A stretch of DNA of 64,000 nt, taken from assembly GCA_964017235.1 (NCBI GenBank), contig OZ024930.1:30508614-30572613 (forward strand). The letters are read 5' to 3'. Every line of letters starts with the position of its first letter. Within the stretch, counting starts at the first letter, position 1. Positions 1 to 11,262 of the stretch are shown here, piece after piece. The translations under genes and the position numbers were made by a program. Under the pieces are notes generated by a model. The model was not told the origin of the DNA and searched no databases. It saw only the letters and a program-made list of their open reading frames with translations. This DNA is from Sabellastarte sp. h YS-2021 (taxonomy: Eukaryota; Annelida; Polychaeta; Sabellida; Sabellidae).

Positions 1-335
1 TACCACTGATTTACTCAACATTGCTCAGCTATGCTATGAGCTACAGGTCTGCAATTTCAGTATGAATCTACTTGTGGCCCAGTACATATATGCAAGATAA
101 GGGAGAAATCCCTGCAATATTCAATGAGAAAATTGTGACAAAGTGTTGAAATTTTCACACTTTGGGGGTACCTCACTTATAATGGCTCTAGCAAACAGAA
201 ACAAACAGATTTGCATGCCCTGAACACCTTTTCATTTTTGATAGATAAGGTATCTATTAAGTTTAAAAAAAACAGCAGGTCTCAGGGCCTTGTAGTTTTG
301 GAGAAGTTGGAAAGGGTCTGGAAAATACTGTGGCT
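1..335 (+). repeat. 3' module of PAL155 satellite element, truncated relic
   Basis: The first ~60 bases are a partial 155-bp unit (CTCAGCTATG, GAGCTACAGGTCTG). The rest matches the conserved 3' module of the full copies ending near 17703, 49077 and 51937: the AGTACATATATGCAAGAT stretch, GAAATTTTCACACTTT, the GGGGGTACC block, ATTTGCATGCC and GATAGATAAGGTATCT. It stops after CTTGTAGTTTTGGAGAAG, so the GC-rich tip and terminal hairpin are missing. It may continue to the left of the window. Confidence 0.75.
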
Positions 336-799
336 GATCTTTCATCCAGGTTTTGGGTACCCCAGAGGATAATGCCAGATTGTACAAACTGATACTCCAT
401 GCATGTTGGGTTAATACTCACATTGATCTTTTGTTATTGAATAATGATTTGTAGCATTCTGTGCTTTGTTTTGTAAATACTGGGGCTGTGACAGCTTCCC
501 TGGCCCCCTAGGCCTTTCATAGACTTTGGGCTGGCTTTAGACCAGCCATCTTGGCATCATATGACAGAATGTTCAGACTTTTCATGGCTTTTCTGGTGGT
601 CCTGGGCCTGTCAATGCCCCAGCTGACTACACTTGATGTTCTTGCATTCATGGACTATCTCCTCTAAAATAGTATGTCCTCTAGTAACATTATCAGTCAT
701 ATTGCTACCATCAGGGCTCTTTTGATCCTTTAAAATTGTGACACTGCTTCTTTCAGAGATCGGAGAATTCCTCTGTTTATAAATTCTATGAACATAAAT
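336..799. other. no gene or repeat recognised
   Basis: AT-rich sequence between the PAL155 relic and the DIRS-1 left end. No open frame resembles a known protein, and I see no internal repeat. Confidence 0.4.
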
Positions 800-841
800 T
801 GGGAAATTTAATAGTAAATTAAATTTTTATAAGTTAATACC

Positions 842-1021
842 TTACCTAGTGGACAGATGCATTTGTCCGGCGCCTTGCCGGTCTCGCCAAATGTTAGAAA
901 AAACGTCCTGAGCTGGGCTCTGGCCGGGACCGGTAGTGTCCTGTTCATTCGCCAGGTGGCTGTGTAGCCAACCTGCCGGTGTATTGCGCATGCTCGCGCA
1001 TGCGCTCTTCCTCTTTTTGTT
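842..1021 (+). repeat. DIRS-1 left terminal inverted repeat
   Basis: About 180 bases from CTTACCTAGTGGACAG to the CTTCCTCTTTTTGT region. They match the reverse complement of 6908-7088 with only a few differences. GC-rich core (CCGGCGCCTTGCCGG) in an AT-rich setting. Confidence 0.92.
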
Positions 1022-1083
1022 GCCTACCTTAGAAATCCCTTTTTTTTTGTCTAGAATAGTGGGGAAGGCAGGGTGGGAATCCC

Positions 1084-1178
1084 CCTGTCCACTAGGTAAG
1101 GTATTAACTTATAAAAATTTAATTTACTATTAAATTTCCCATTTTATTGCGTTAATACATCTTACCTAGTGGACAGAA
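1084..1178 (+). repeat. DIRS-1 internal complementary region (circle-junction copy)
   Basis: Bases 1085-1141 are the exact reverse complement of 800-856, the left tip. Bases 1142-1178 match the reverse complement of the right tip, which is split by the nested transposon (7074-7095 plus 8238-8257). The two tips therefore lie fused head to tail, as in the circular intermediate proposed for DIRS1-type elements. It lies just past the 3' end of the coding region, as in known DIRS elements. Confidence 0.9.
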
Positions 1179-1271
1179 TCACTACCCAATGGATGGAGGG
1201 TAGGCTAGAAAAGGGGGAGTTCCAGAGAGCTCTAGATCATATAGGGTGATTCCGGCAATGGTTAAATAAAC

Positions 1272-2005
1272 ACAGGTTGAGTCACCAGATCCTTGTGAAG
1301 TGGAAGCTGGAAGGGGATTTGCACGGACAGGGTCACCAGATCCCAAAACCAAGTCATGTTGGGCCAACCCGGTGCAATTAGCACCATTCTGCGGCACCAC
1401 TGGTCCATGACCTTCGATACCACTTGATTGAGCAATGAAACCGGGGGAAAAGCGTACACATCCAGATTCTCCCATGCTATGCTGAGGGCGTCGACAGCCC
1501 AGGCTGTCGGATCCGAAACCGGTGACACAAACCTGGGAAGTTTGTGATTGAACCGGGTGGCAAAGAGGTCGAGTTGTGGGAGAGCCCAGCTGGAAAACAA
1601 GAGACGAAACACTTGCTGGGACAAGGACCATTCTGTCTCGATCACTTGGTTGTGCCTGGACAGTTTGTCCGCTATCACATTCAAGCGACCTGGAATGTGC
1701 CTTGCTCGGAGGATTATCCCCCTGGGGTGGCACCACGACAGAAGTCTCCACAGGAGGGCACAAAGAGAGCCTGATCTCATACCTCCTTCCTTGTTGATGT
1801 AGGAGACCACAGTTGTGTTGTCCGTGGCTACTATGACAATCTGATCCCTGCAGAGATGCTCGAAACTCTTGAGGGCCAGAAACACTGCTTTTAGTTCCAA
1901 AAAATTTATGTGGAGGTGACTTTCTGGTTCTGACCAAATGCCTCTTGCTAAGGACTCCCCTAAGTGAGTGCCCCAACCTTCGTTTGATGCGTCTGTAAAA
2001 ACTTG
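1272..2005 (-). repeat. 734-bp direct duplicate of the RNase H region (downstream copy)
   Basis: Identical by eye to 2595-3328, offset 1323 bases. It starts inside RNase H at QVFTDASNEGW and ends at LVTQPV, then runs into FI and a stop. It overwrites the recombinase catalytic half. Confidence 0.93.
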
Positions 2006-2594
2006 TTCACAGTTTTCCTGGTGACGAATATTTTTGAACAACCAAGCATGAATCTCACTTCTCCGCTTGCCTGACCCTAGGGCTAACAGAAAAACAGTCT
2101 TAAAGGTCAGATGTTTAAGCGCAGCCTTTCTCATAGGCTCAAAGGGAGTCTTAGTCAATTGGTGAAGTACCAGGGAAAGATTCCAGGAGGGGACACCGCA
2201 CCTGCCCTTAGGTTTATCTCTATGAAAACTGTCTAACAGACGGGTCAAATTTTCATCCCTACTGATGTTCACCTCATGGTTTCCTACCATGTCAGCAATC
2301 GCTGTTCTATAGCCGTCAATGGGGCTAGGCTGTAGTTTCCTCTCCTTGAAGAGATAGAGAAGAAATTCGGCAATCTGGTTCACAGAGGGCGACCGGAAGT
2401 CCACCTTATGTGAGTCACACCATTTGACAAAAATGGCCCACTTTGATTTATAAACGGCTCTGGTTGAACTTCTCTGAGGTGCCTCATATTCTTGCTGCCA
2501 CTTCGTCAGCGAATCCTTGCTCCTGAATGACCGAGGCTCGAGGAGCCACGCATGTAGATTTAGATCGGTGAGGTTCCTGTGCAGGAGGCCTTTG

Positions 2595-3328
2595 ACAGGT
2601 TGAGTCACCAGATCCTTGTGAAGTGGAAGCTGGAAGGGGATTTGCACGGACAGGGTCACCAGATCCCAAAACCAAGTCATGTTGGGCCAACCCGGTGCAA
2701 TTAGCACCATTCTGCGGCACCACTGGTCCATGACCTTCGATACCACTTGATTGAGCAATGAAACCGGGGGAAAAGCGTACACATCCAGATTCTCCCATGC
2801 TATGCTGAGGGCGTCGACAGCCCAGGCTGTCGGATCCGAAACCGGTGACACAAACCTGGGAAGTTTGTGATTGAACCGGGTGGCAAAGAGGTCGAGTTGT
2901 GGGAGAGCCCAGCTGGAAAACAAGAGACGAAACACTTGCTGGGACAAGGACCATTCTGTCTCGATCACTTGGTTGTGCCTGGACAGTTTGTCCGCTATCA
3001 CATTCAAGCGACCTGGAATGTGCCTTGCTCGGAGGATTATCCCCCTGGGGTGGCACCACGACAGAAGTCTCCACAGGAGGGCACAAAGAGAGCCTGATCT
3101 CATACCTCCTTCCTTGTTGATGTAGGAGACCACAGTTGTGTTGTCCGTGGCTACTATGACAATCTGATCCCTGCAGAGATGCTCGAAACTCTTGAGGGCC
3201 AGAAACACTGCTTTTAGTTCCAAAAAATTTATGTGGAGGTGACTTTCTGGTTCTGACCAAATGCCTCTTGCTAAGGACTCCCCTAAGTGAGTGCCCCAAC
3301 CTTCGTTTGATGCGTCTGTAAAAACTTG
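2595..3328 (-). repeat. 734-bp direct duplicate of the RNase H region (original copy)
   Basis: The copy in its normal place, between RT and the recombinase N-terminus. The partner is at 1272-2005. I found no difference between the two, which implies a recent event or gene conversion. Confidence 0.93.
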
Positions 3329-4748
3329 CAGAGCATGACGCAGAGGATGCAATGGTTGGCCGCGAAGCACATTCTTTTCGTCCAACCACCAATCTAGGTA
3401 AGGATGGAGAGCAGGGGAAACCGGAATCTCCTTGTCTAAAACCTCCGGCACATGCCAATGCTTCTTGAGGTGCCATTGGATTGGCCTCATGTGGAGGCGA
3501 CCCAGTCACACCTGTTTCTCTGTTGCTGTCAAGAGACCTATGAGAGACATGAACTGTCTGACGGTGCAAAGGTCCTTGTTCTTGATAAAGAGAAGTTTTG
3601 CCCTTAATGACTCCCAATGCTCCAGAGTGGGTAATACCCGTCCGGTTAGGAGATCGAACCGGTAACCTACGAAATTGAAAACTTTTTGATGAACCAGTTC
3701 GGACTTCTTCATGTTTACTACCCAACCCAAATCGCGACACAGGTCCAAGAGGGTCTGGGTATTTTGTTGGCAGGTTTCCGGGTCCGGGGCTCTGAGCAAC
3801 CAGTCGTCTAGGTACTGGTGGATTCTTATACCCCTGGCCTGAGCCATCAATTTCACCTCTCTGACTACCTTGGTAAATTCCAGCGGAACAGTGGCCAGTC
3901 CGAAAGGAAGGGCTGTGAACTGATATGCCTTGCTGTTCAAAAAGAATCTGAGGTATTTTCTGGACCTGGGGTGAATGGGGATATGAAAGTAGGCGTCGCT
4001 GAAGTCCAGCGACGTGACCCACTCCCCTTTGTGTAAAGAGACTCTGATGGTTTCCGGGGTCTCCATTTTGAAGGTGTTTGTTTGGAGAAAGATATTGAGT
4101 TGACTGAGATCCAAGATTGGGCACCACTTGTTGCTGGGCTTTGGGACCAGAAACAGGCGGTTGTAAAAGGACAGGGAGGTCCGTACAACCACCTTTTTGA
4201 CTACCAACTTTTCTACCAAGGCACCTAGAGCCTTTGAGAGAGCTCGACTTCTTGCCGGATTTGCATAACCACTTTTGATGAGAGGAAATCTGGTCAATGG
4301 GGGTCTCATCTTGAATGGAAGTGTGTAGCCTTCCCGCAAGATGGAGACCACCCTTGGATTCACTCCCAGTGTTTCCCACTTCGGCCAGAATTTTTGAAGC
4401 CTACCCCCTACACCCAGCTCTTTGACAACATTGGGGACATTTGGAACAGACCTGGCAGAAAAACATTGATCTACAAAAGAAACATCTTTGACATACTTTA
4501 TTTCTGTCTTTGCTACATCGGGTCTTACACCTTTCTTTTGTGGAAGCCCTTTTGAAATTGCAGATTAAACAGGATTTACAACATGACAAAATACAGTCTG
4601 GTTTGAATGTTTCTGAGCAGAGTTTAAACTTGGAACCTTGACTATATTCCGACAACTTAAACTGTCTTGAACTAGACGTTGCACAGCTTGATCTGACTTT
4701 TCCTCCACTAACACTTGATAAGGATTTGGAAGAGTTATGCAATAATTG

Positions 4749-6792
4749 TCATTTATAGGACTTGTAACCTTTTGAACGAGAGAAACGAGGGTTGGTGCCT
4801 CTACCCCGTCCTCTGCCTCTAGACCTGCTAAACTGATGCCATGGCTGGTGCTCTTGTTCCGGAGCAGTAGATCTGTTGTCTCTCCTGTCATATGGACGAT
4901 ACGTGTTGGCTGTCCTCTAACCGGACTGCTGTAAAGCACCCGGTCCGGGTCTCAGAGCAGTGCCGGTAGCCTCATGTTTAATAATGTCCTGTTCCGCAGT
5001 AGCAATGACCGCGTCAGGGAAGAGGCCGTAGCCGAACATAGGAGCATTCCTGAGGTTTAACCATGTGTCTTGCTTGATGCCTGGTTTTACATGTTCAAGA
5101 TAAGCATCACGGCGAATCAAAATGAGGTTTGACAACTGCACAAATAAACTGTCCGCTAAATGCTGCAAAACCATCCCCATAGCAACCGAGACGTTTCGAT
5201 GAAAAGCCATCAAGTCCTTTAAATCGTTCAAGGCACTGGTAACTTCCTTAGGGGCCTTGCCCTTATTGAGACACGAGTACAACATGGCCACATTCCCAGA
5301 CATTTTCTCTTGTAGTTCGCTAGTGCACCTGTTGAAACCAGCTGCGCTGTTGATGATGTAAGAGTTCTCCCTAGCGCACTTTTCCTACCTCCTGAGGTAT
5401 TCCTGTGATATTGGCCTAGAAGGTGGTCCAGCAGCAGGATAGGCCGAAGCCTTAATAATTCTTGGAAATTGGGAGTTTAACTTTGCCTCTGTGTTATGCC
5501 AACTGAAAAGTTTCTTCCCGGGCCGGTGAGGACCATCCTGCTTGATGGAATACATTTGATACCATCTGGCCTGTGACTTCGGTACTTTAATGAATTGATC
5601 TCTTTTTAGTCCTGCGGAATCCTGCGCTCTGGAAGGATACCCTTCAGCAACCACAGTGTTAAGTCTCTCCAATTTTTACCAAAGCCAGTCGTCCGGAGGT
5701 ATGTCCACAGAGATACGAGCTGGCCGTTTGGGATTCTTACCCTTCCATGGGTTATTTGATTTATCGGGTTCATTCAAATCACTTTCGAAATCAGGTATAT
5801 GCGTCCAGCCCATGAATGACCTGATGGATCTCACAGTTTCCCTATAGTTCATTTCTTCCGTTTGATCAGGGCGTTCCACATTATCTGAAGATATCTCACC
5901 TTCATCATAGTCAGAGTGATCGGTTGAGACATCCGAACCGGCAAGAGGATCATCAAAGTCTATCTCATCCGGTTCCGGTGGTAAGTTGAAGGCACCAGTA
6001 AAGGACTCTGCCATAACTGAAGATGAAGGCTTAGTCATCGCACTATCATCAGGAGGACCGGCTGGAGGATCTTCCGGTGGGATGGAAATTGAAGAAGTGG
6101 AAAAGTTTTCTTATGTACCGGAACCTGCCCTACACTCTCCGGACCGGAGGTGCTCACAGCAGGGACCGGTTGATCAACATGAACCGGTTTATCAGACTTG
6201 ACCGTTTTTTTCTGCTTCTTGTCTTTGGATTTCTTAACTTTAGTAACAGCTTCCTGCACTGCCGGGGTCTCCACCGGACCGGTGGGCCGGACAGCCGGAG
6301 CGATGAATGGAGAATCAGACACAATCACTTTAGAACTTGCAGGATTCACCGCAGCTTTGGGGGTGGAGAAGACATTGCCTCTGCTTAATAAGGCCTCAAA
6401 ACATGCAAATTGTTCAGCCCATTTATCATTCATTAATGAAAATTGTTCTGCAGTCACAAAGTTAGAAGTAGAAGGCTGAGAAGGTCCTTGAGGTGGGGCA
6501 GAGAAAGTTGGTTCAGCAGTGGCAGACGAATCAAGTGGAGCAATAACCTCCACTTATTTTGGGCAAACTAAAATACCTGCTTTCCTCTCCTTTCTGATCC
6601 TATAAGAAGGGGTAGAAATCAATTCCCTCTGTTCATCCGAGAATTAACACTACACTGTTTGTCTTTCACACAAGGATCATCCCCAATACCTTTATCGCGA
6701 CAGCGCGCGCACTTCTTGTGTAGATCAAAGGTGGCCATTACGTGGCCACATGACCCCCGCCTTTGTCCTTTCTTTTCTCCTGGTGAATCCAT
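4749..6792 (-). pseudogene. DIRS-1 gag-like gene, frameshifted
   Basis: The start ATG at 6790-6792 opens a Cys/His-rich N-terminus (CGHVMATFDLHKKCARCRDK, then GIGDDPCVKDKQC). DIRS-3 gag has the matching GKGDDPC motif in the same place. The frame closes after about 60 codons at a TGA. Homologous coding then continues in changing frames: an S/P/T-rich middle with a KKSKDKKQKK run (6553-6035), an acidic Asp/Glu stretch (6038-5676), then helical segments at 5672-5385 and 5303-4917. The C-terminus is basic and Gly-rich (RSRGRGRGTNPRFSR) and stops at 4749-4751, like the RGRGRG tail of DIRS-3. Such proteins probably bind RNA and form particles. Several frameshifts make this copy non-functional. Confidence 0.75.
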
Positions 6793-6907
6793 GATATTAG
6801 AAGAGTAACACTACCAAAAGACTTAAACTAAATATCCAGTATATAACTAGTAAAATTCCAAAAAGTTTCTTTTAAAACTTCAAGCGTTTACAATATGGAC
6901 ACGCCAA

Positions 6908-7088
6908 ACAAAAAGAGGAAGAGCGCATGCGCGAGCATACGCAGTACACCGGCAGGTTGGCTACACAGCCACCTGGCGAATGAACAGGACACTACCGATC
7001 CCGGCCAGAGCCCAGCTCAGGACGTTTTTTTATAACGTTTGGCGAGACCGGCAAGGCGCCGGACAAATGCATCTGTCCACTAGGTAAG
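6908..7088 (+). repeat. DIRS-1 right terminal inverted repeat (inner part)
   Basis: Reverse complement of 842-1021, with scattered substitutions and small indels. Its outer tip continues at 8238-8257 beyond the nested transposon. Confidence 0.92.
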
Positions 7089-7095
7089 ATGTATT

Positions 7096-8237
7096 GAATC
7101 ATAGACAAATCGGCCCTTTGCCAAATCGGCCCTCGGCAAATCGGCCCCCTAAAAAAGTCGGCCCTGGACAAATCGGCCCCCTAAAAGTTCGGCCCTGGAC
7201 AAATCGGACCCCAGTTGAAAACTTTTGTAATTAAAACTTATTTATAGACCTGCGGAGAGCATTTGACTGGGTTGATAAAGATATTTCTTCAGGATTATTA
7301 AAACAGAAAAATAAGGGGTCCTTTTCAACAGAAACAACATGCCTTAATTGAAATAGTAATGCATTAAAATCTTTATAATTATGTATAAGGTGAGAACTTT
7401 GGCTAGGTGTCATTGATATACATCAAAGATAATTGGATCATGTAATTAATCCCTTTTAACCTATATCCATCACATACTTGTTTATGTAAGAATTATTAAA
7501 AGTGCAATTATACTACATGCATAGCCTCTGCAGATGGGATCATAACTTTTGTGATCTTTTTAGAGAAAATAAGAAGTCTTTTATAAGGAAATGCATCATT
7601 TAATTGTAATCAGGCTGGATGGGTGGATAAATATTTATTGACAGCAGAGAAAATAGCTTATATGTTGTTTAACTAAGTGTAATTAACACATATGAAAGAT
7701 GTTAGGATAATGCAATCAATCCCTTGTAACCTAAGAATTATTAACAGTGCAGTTACATTGCCTGCACAGCCTCTGTTGATGGGATTATAACTTTAGTGAT
7801 CTTTGGTATTTGTTTAATATAGGGATTACTAGCTAAACATTCAAACAAACAGTATTAGACATTAAAAGCTGATTGTTCCTTTTGATGTCCATGCAGAGGA
7901 TAATTATCTCCCCCTTGTGGGCATCAAAGAGAACAATAGGCATTAAGTTCATATCTGCAAAATTCAATACAAGTAATTAATATTATTACTATTGTTATTA
8001 TTAATTTCATAATTTATCTCACAGGTAACCCCAATGTATATGGGTTGTTGTGAAAAAACATAAATCATATGTACACTTACCTATATCTAGGGGGGCCGAT
8101 TTGACCATATATTATTTTATAAGGGGCCGATTTGATCATAAATTATTTTATAGGGGGCCGATTTGACCAGGAAATTTTATTTTGGGGGCCGATTTGCCGA
8201 GGGCCGATTTGGCAAAGGGCCGATTCGTCCAGCTCCC
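7096..8237. mobile_element. Non-autonomous DNA transposon with iterated AATCGGCCC ends
   Basis: Inserted in the DIRS-1 right tip. It is flanked by the 8-bp duplication GATGTATT (7088-7095 and 8238-8245). Removing it and one duplicate restores the DIRS tip predicted by the internal complementary region. The left end carries about five copies of an AAATCGGCCC motif and the right end carries the same motif inverted (GGGGCCGATTTG). The interior is AT-rich with no coding potential, and contains diverged internal duplications (for example near 7490-7560 and 7725-7800). An 8-bp duplication fits hAT- or P-like transposases; no transposase is present, so the superfamily is unproven. Confidence 0.88.
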
Positions 8238-8384
8238 GATGTATTAATGCAATAAAAGGGCAGTTTCAACCAAAACTGCATTTTGTTATTGATGAATGAG
8301 TTTCACATCAAATAATCAATAAATGTCATAGTCTATAATCACCCCATACTTTTATAGCCTCTTATCTCTTTTCATTCTTCTCCT

Positions 8385-8884
8385 TTTTGAGGCTTTCAAA
8401 TATCTTGCCTCATTCCATAGCTGCTTTTGATGTCTATAGACACTTATCTGTAGGAGATGTGATCTTTCGCCCAGATATAGCAGTTGTCATTATCAAGTGG
8501 TCCAAAACCATGCAAAATAGAGCCAAAGTTGCCAACATTTCTTTGTCAATATTCGGTGCCTCAGATCATTGTCCTATCAGGGCCTTGAAGAATATGTTGA
8601 CTTTGTCTAGCCAGGAGCCCGACTTTCCTTTATTTCAGTCTTCTGATTCCCGCCCTTTGACGGACTCTGTGGCCAGGAGGCATCTTGCAAAAATTTGCCA
8701 TACGTTATTATGGCCCAAAGTGTTGACACTTCATGATTTTAGGTGTGGTGACATGAGGCATGGTGTCCCTCTCCAAGAAATACAGGTGCAGGGGACCTCC
8801 AGTGCTGTGTGGTGTTACATCCAACTTCCACCCTCTGCTGCTTCATCTGTCACTGCCTCCTTTTGTGCCCTTCTCTCTGCCTGA
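8385..8884 (+). pseudogene. Tyrosine recombinase C-terminal fragment
   Basis: The frame starts inside the catalytic domain: LRLSNILPHSIAAFD with the first conserved Arg, then IIKWSKTMQNRAKV, CPIRALKNML, LTLHDFRCGDMRHGVPLQ and AVWCYIQLPPSA. HDFR is the His-x-x-Arg box and the WCYI Tyr is the probable nucleophile. Part of the segment after HDFR looks deleted compared with the SAATLAF stretch in the related copy at 37190-38085. There is no ATG and the N-terminal domain is missing. The family could be Crypton, Ngaro or another DIRS-group recombinase. It begins ~130 bases beyond the DIRS-1 right end but differs in sequence from the DIRS-3 recombinase, so it is probably unrelated debris. Confidence 0.75.
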
Positions 8885-9120
8885 CTACTTCTACTGTGTG
8901 CTTGGGGTTCTGGTTCACTGGGCTTGTACTTTATGAGTTCTGGAAAGTGGGGTGACAGGTTTGAATATCTGCTGAGACTTTGACTTTCTCTCAGTGACCT
9001 TTTGTAAGTTAATTGGATCTATGACCTTTGATCTCAGCATGTGACTTTGAGCTGTGGTGTTGTCACTCTATGACCTTTGACCTATGTACTTTTATGTTTT
9101 ACAAACTTAACCCCTTTTAT

Positions 9121-9215
9121 CTGCCACTGTGGCCTAGTGGGTAACACACTTGCTTAGGAGCACAGAGGACGTGGGTTCAAATAGCACTTTGAGTCCTATA
9201 CTATATGGAGATATT
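9121..9215 (+). mobile_element. tRNA-derived SINE head, fragment
   Basis: Contains an A-box-like GTGGCCTAGTGGGTAA and a B-box-like GGGTTCAAATAGC about 45 bases later, the spacing of a tRNA promoter. The rest does not fold as an intact tRNA and no SINE tail is evident; a C-run follows. Confidence 0.5.
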
Positions 9216-9223
9216 GAGTATAA

Positions 9224-9238
9224 CCCCCCCCCCCCCCC
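9224..9238 (+). repeat. poly-C run (15)
   Basis: Uninterrupted C homopolymer followed by ACAAAG and an A-run. Confidence 0.9.
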
Positions 9239-9349
9239 ACAAAGAAAAAAAATTTCCAATTAATGTTATCTTAACTGTATGGCCATTTAACCGACATAAT
9301 ATTGTATCTATTGGAGTACATTATGAGATAATTGCATTATTAACTAGAC

Positions 9350-9779
9350 CAATGGCGCATCTGTGGCCAGATGCAAGATGAATCCACCGGCAAAGGCCAA
9401 AGTAGCTATTACTCAGCTATGCCATGAGCTAGAGGTCTGAAATTTTACTATGTTACAGCTGACCCAAAAGTAGGTGAATAACATATTTGCACAAAATTCT
9501 GTAAATGCAATAGTTTTCAAGTTAGAAGTGATTTTACTCATGATGAAAGTTAGTGAAAAGTCCAAAAGTAGCTATTACTCACTTAGCTATTGAGATAGAC
9601 ACTCAAGTTACTCACCATGTTGTAGCTATGGAAAAAGTAGCTGAATAACATATTTTAACAAGGTGCTCTAAATGCAATACTTTTCAAGTTATAATTGATT
9701 TAGTGCATAATTTCATTAATTTTAATGCATTAAAAATTATATAAACAATTCATAAAAAACTTTTAGCATGTGAAAGCTC
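9350..9779 (+). repeat. Diverged PAL155 units plus start of its 3' module
   Basis: Two to three degraded 155-bp units (TAGCTATTACTCAGCTATGC, GACCCAAAAGTAGGTGAATA). The GATTTAGTGCAT and TTAATGCATTAAAAATTAT sequence, which opens the 3' module in full copies, follows. It then passes directly into the 133-bp array. Confidence 0.7.
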
Positions 9780-10412
9780 TCCAAAATGTAGGTGAATGAG
9801 TTATTTGAGAAATACTGGCTATCTGCAATACTTTTAGAGATAATAGGCATTTACTCATTTTGAGTAGGTGAGTAAGTAGCTACGGATCTGAAAATTCACT
9901 AATTGAAAGGTCTCCAAAAAGGATATGAATGAGTTATTTGAGAAAAATTGGCAATACTGAGTTATTTGAGAAAAATTGGCAATACTGGCAATCTGCAATA
10001 CTTTTAGAGATAATTCGCATTTACTCATTTTGAGTAGGTGAGTAATTACCGACGGTTGTGGAACTTCACCAAGTGAAAGCTCTCCCAAAAGTAGATGAAT
10101 GAGTTATTTGAGAAAAATTGGCTATCTGCAATACTTTTAGAGATAATTCGCATTTACTCATTTTGAGTAGGTGATTAATTAGCTATGGGTCTGAAACTGC
10201 ACCATGTGAAAGCTCTTCCAAAAGTAGGTGAATGAGTTATTTGAGAAAAATTGGCTATCTGCTATACTTTTAAGAGCTAATTCGCATTTACTAATTTTGA
10301 GTAGGTGAGTAATTAGCTATGGGTCTGAAACTTCACCATGTGAAAGCTCTCCCAAAAGTAGATGAATGAGTTATTTGAGAAAAATTGGCTATCTGCAATA
10401 CTTTTAAGCGAT
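9780..10412 (+). repeat. Tandem array, ~133-bp unit, about 4.5 copies
   Basis: GAATGAGTTATTTGAGAAA recurs at 9794, 9927, 10097, 10230 and 10364. One interval is 170 because of an internal 37-bp duplication. The unit keeps the skeleton of the 155-bp unit (AGCTATGGGTCTGAAA, CCCAAAAGTAGGTGAAT, TGCAATACTTTTA), so it is a shortened cousin. Confidence 0.88.
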
Positions 10413-11262
10413 AAGCCACCTGCCAAATATAAAAGAAATGTGGAAAGAAATGTGGACTGTAGGTCCCTAACAAGCAATATTCCACATTTTAGACATTTTT
10501 GTCTACCACAGGCCTAATTTACACATAAACTCTACCAAAAAGATAGGGTGGCGAGTCCTCTAGCATACCAAGCCACCTGCCAAATACGAAAGAAATCTGG
10601 AAAGAAATGTGGACTGTAGGTCGCTAAGAAGCAATATTCCACATTTTAGACATTTTTGTCTACCACAGGCCTAATTTAGACATAAAGCCTACCAAAAAGA
10701 TAGGGTGGCGAGTCCTCTAGCATACCAAGCCACCTGCCAAATATGAAAGAAATCTGGAAAGAAATGTGGACTGTAGGTCGCTAACAAGCAATATTCCACA
10801 TTTTAGACATTTTTGTCTACCACAGGCCTAATTTACACATAAACCCTACCAAAAAGATAGGGTGGCGAGTCCTCTAGCATACCAAGCCACCTGCCAAATA
10901 CGAAAGAAATCTGGAAAGAAATGTGGACTGTAGGTCGCTAAGAAGCAATATTCCATATTTTAGACATTTTTGTTTACCACAGGCCTAATTTAGACATAAA
11001 GCCTACCAAAAAGATAGGGTGGCGAGTCCTGTAGCATACCAAGCCACCTGCCAAATATGAAAGAAATCTGGAAAGAAATGTGGACTGTAGGCCGCTAACA
11101 AGCAATATTCCACATTTTAGACATTTTTGTCTACCACAGGCCTAATTTACACATAAAGCCTACCAAAAAGATAGGGTGGAGAGTCCTCCACCATATCAAG
11201 CCACCTACCAAATATGAAAGAAATCTGGAAAGAAATGTGGACTGTAGGTCGCTAACAAGAAA
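10413..11262 (+). repeat. Tandem array, 157-bp unit, about 5.4 copies
   Basis: AAGCCACCTGCCAAATA starts at 10413, 10570, 10727, 10884, 11041 and 11198 (last copy CTACC), each exactly 157 apart. Copies differ by a few substitutions. Variants such as TTTAGACATAAAGCC and TTTACACATAAACCC alternate between neighbouring units, hinting at a dimer substructure. Confidence 0.93.

Larger units (their letters stand above)
1262..4560 (-). pseudogene. DIRS-1 pol: RT, RNase H and partial tyrosine recombinase
   Basis: Read on the minus strand, the pol frame is open from about 4560 without an ATG. Reverse transcriptase motifs are clear: FLVPKP, SLDFSDAYFHIPIH, LPFGLA and the catalytic YLDDWL box. A single in-frame TGA at 3506-3508 separates RT from RNase H. 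RNase H shows TDASNEGWG, ELKAVFLAL, ATDNTTVVSYIN and ADKLSRH, so its acidic residues are present. The recombinase N-terminal domain follows (APQRSSTRAVYKSKW to GKRRSEIHAW, with the first catalytic Arg). A one-base insertion near 2480, relative to DIRS-3, fuses RNase H and recombinase into one frame. From 2005 downward a repeat of the RNase H region replaces the His-x-x-Arg and Tyr part, so recombinase activity should be lost. Confidence 0.88.
800..8257 (-). mobile_element. DIRS-1: broken DIRS-order retrotransposon
   Basis: Full-length but dead tyrosine-recombinase retrotransposon, coding on the minus strand. Both ends are set by the internal complementary region at 1084-1178, which is the reverse complement of the right end (...GCAATAAAA, ending 8257) joined to the left end (TGGGAAATTT, starting 800). 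Terminal inverted repeats lie at 842-1021 and 6908-7088. In coding order it holds a frameshifted gag-like gene, then reverse transcriptase, RNase H and the N-terminal half of the recombinase. The recombinase catalytic half has been replaced by a second copy of the RNase H region. A 1142-bp DNA transposon sits in the right terminus. No flanking target duplication is seen, as is usual for DIRS elements. Confidence 0.9.

Noticed and set aside
2484..4379. 631-codon Ser/Gln/Pro-rich protein over DIRS-1 pol
   Set aside because: Alternate frame over RT/RNase H; no domain of its own. Discussed as an overlap finding rather than called as a gene.
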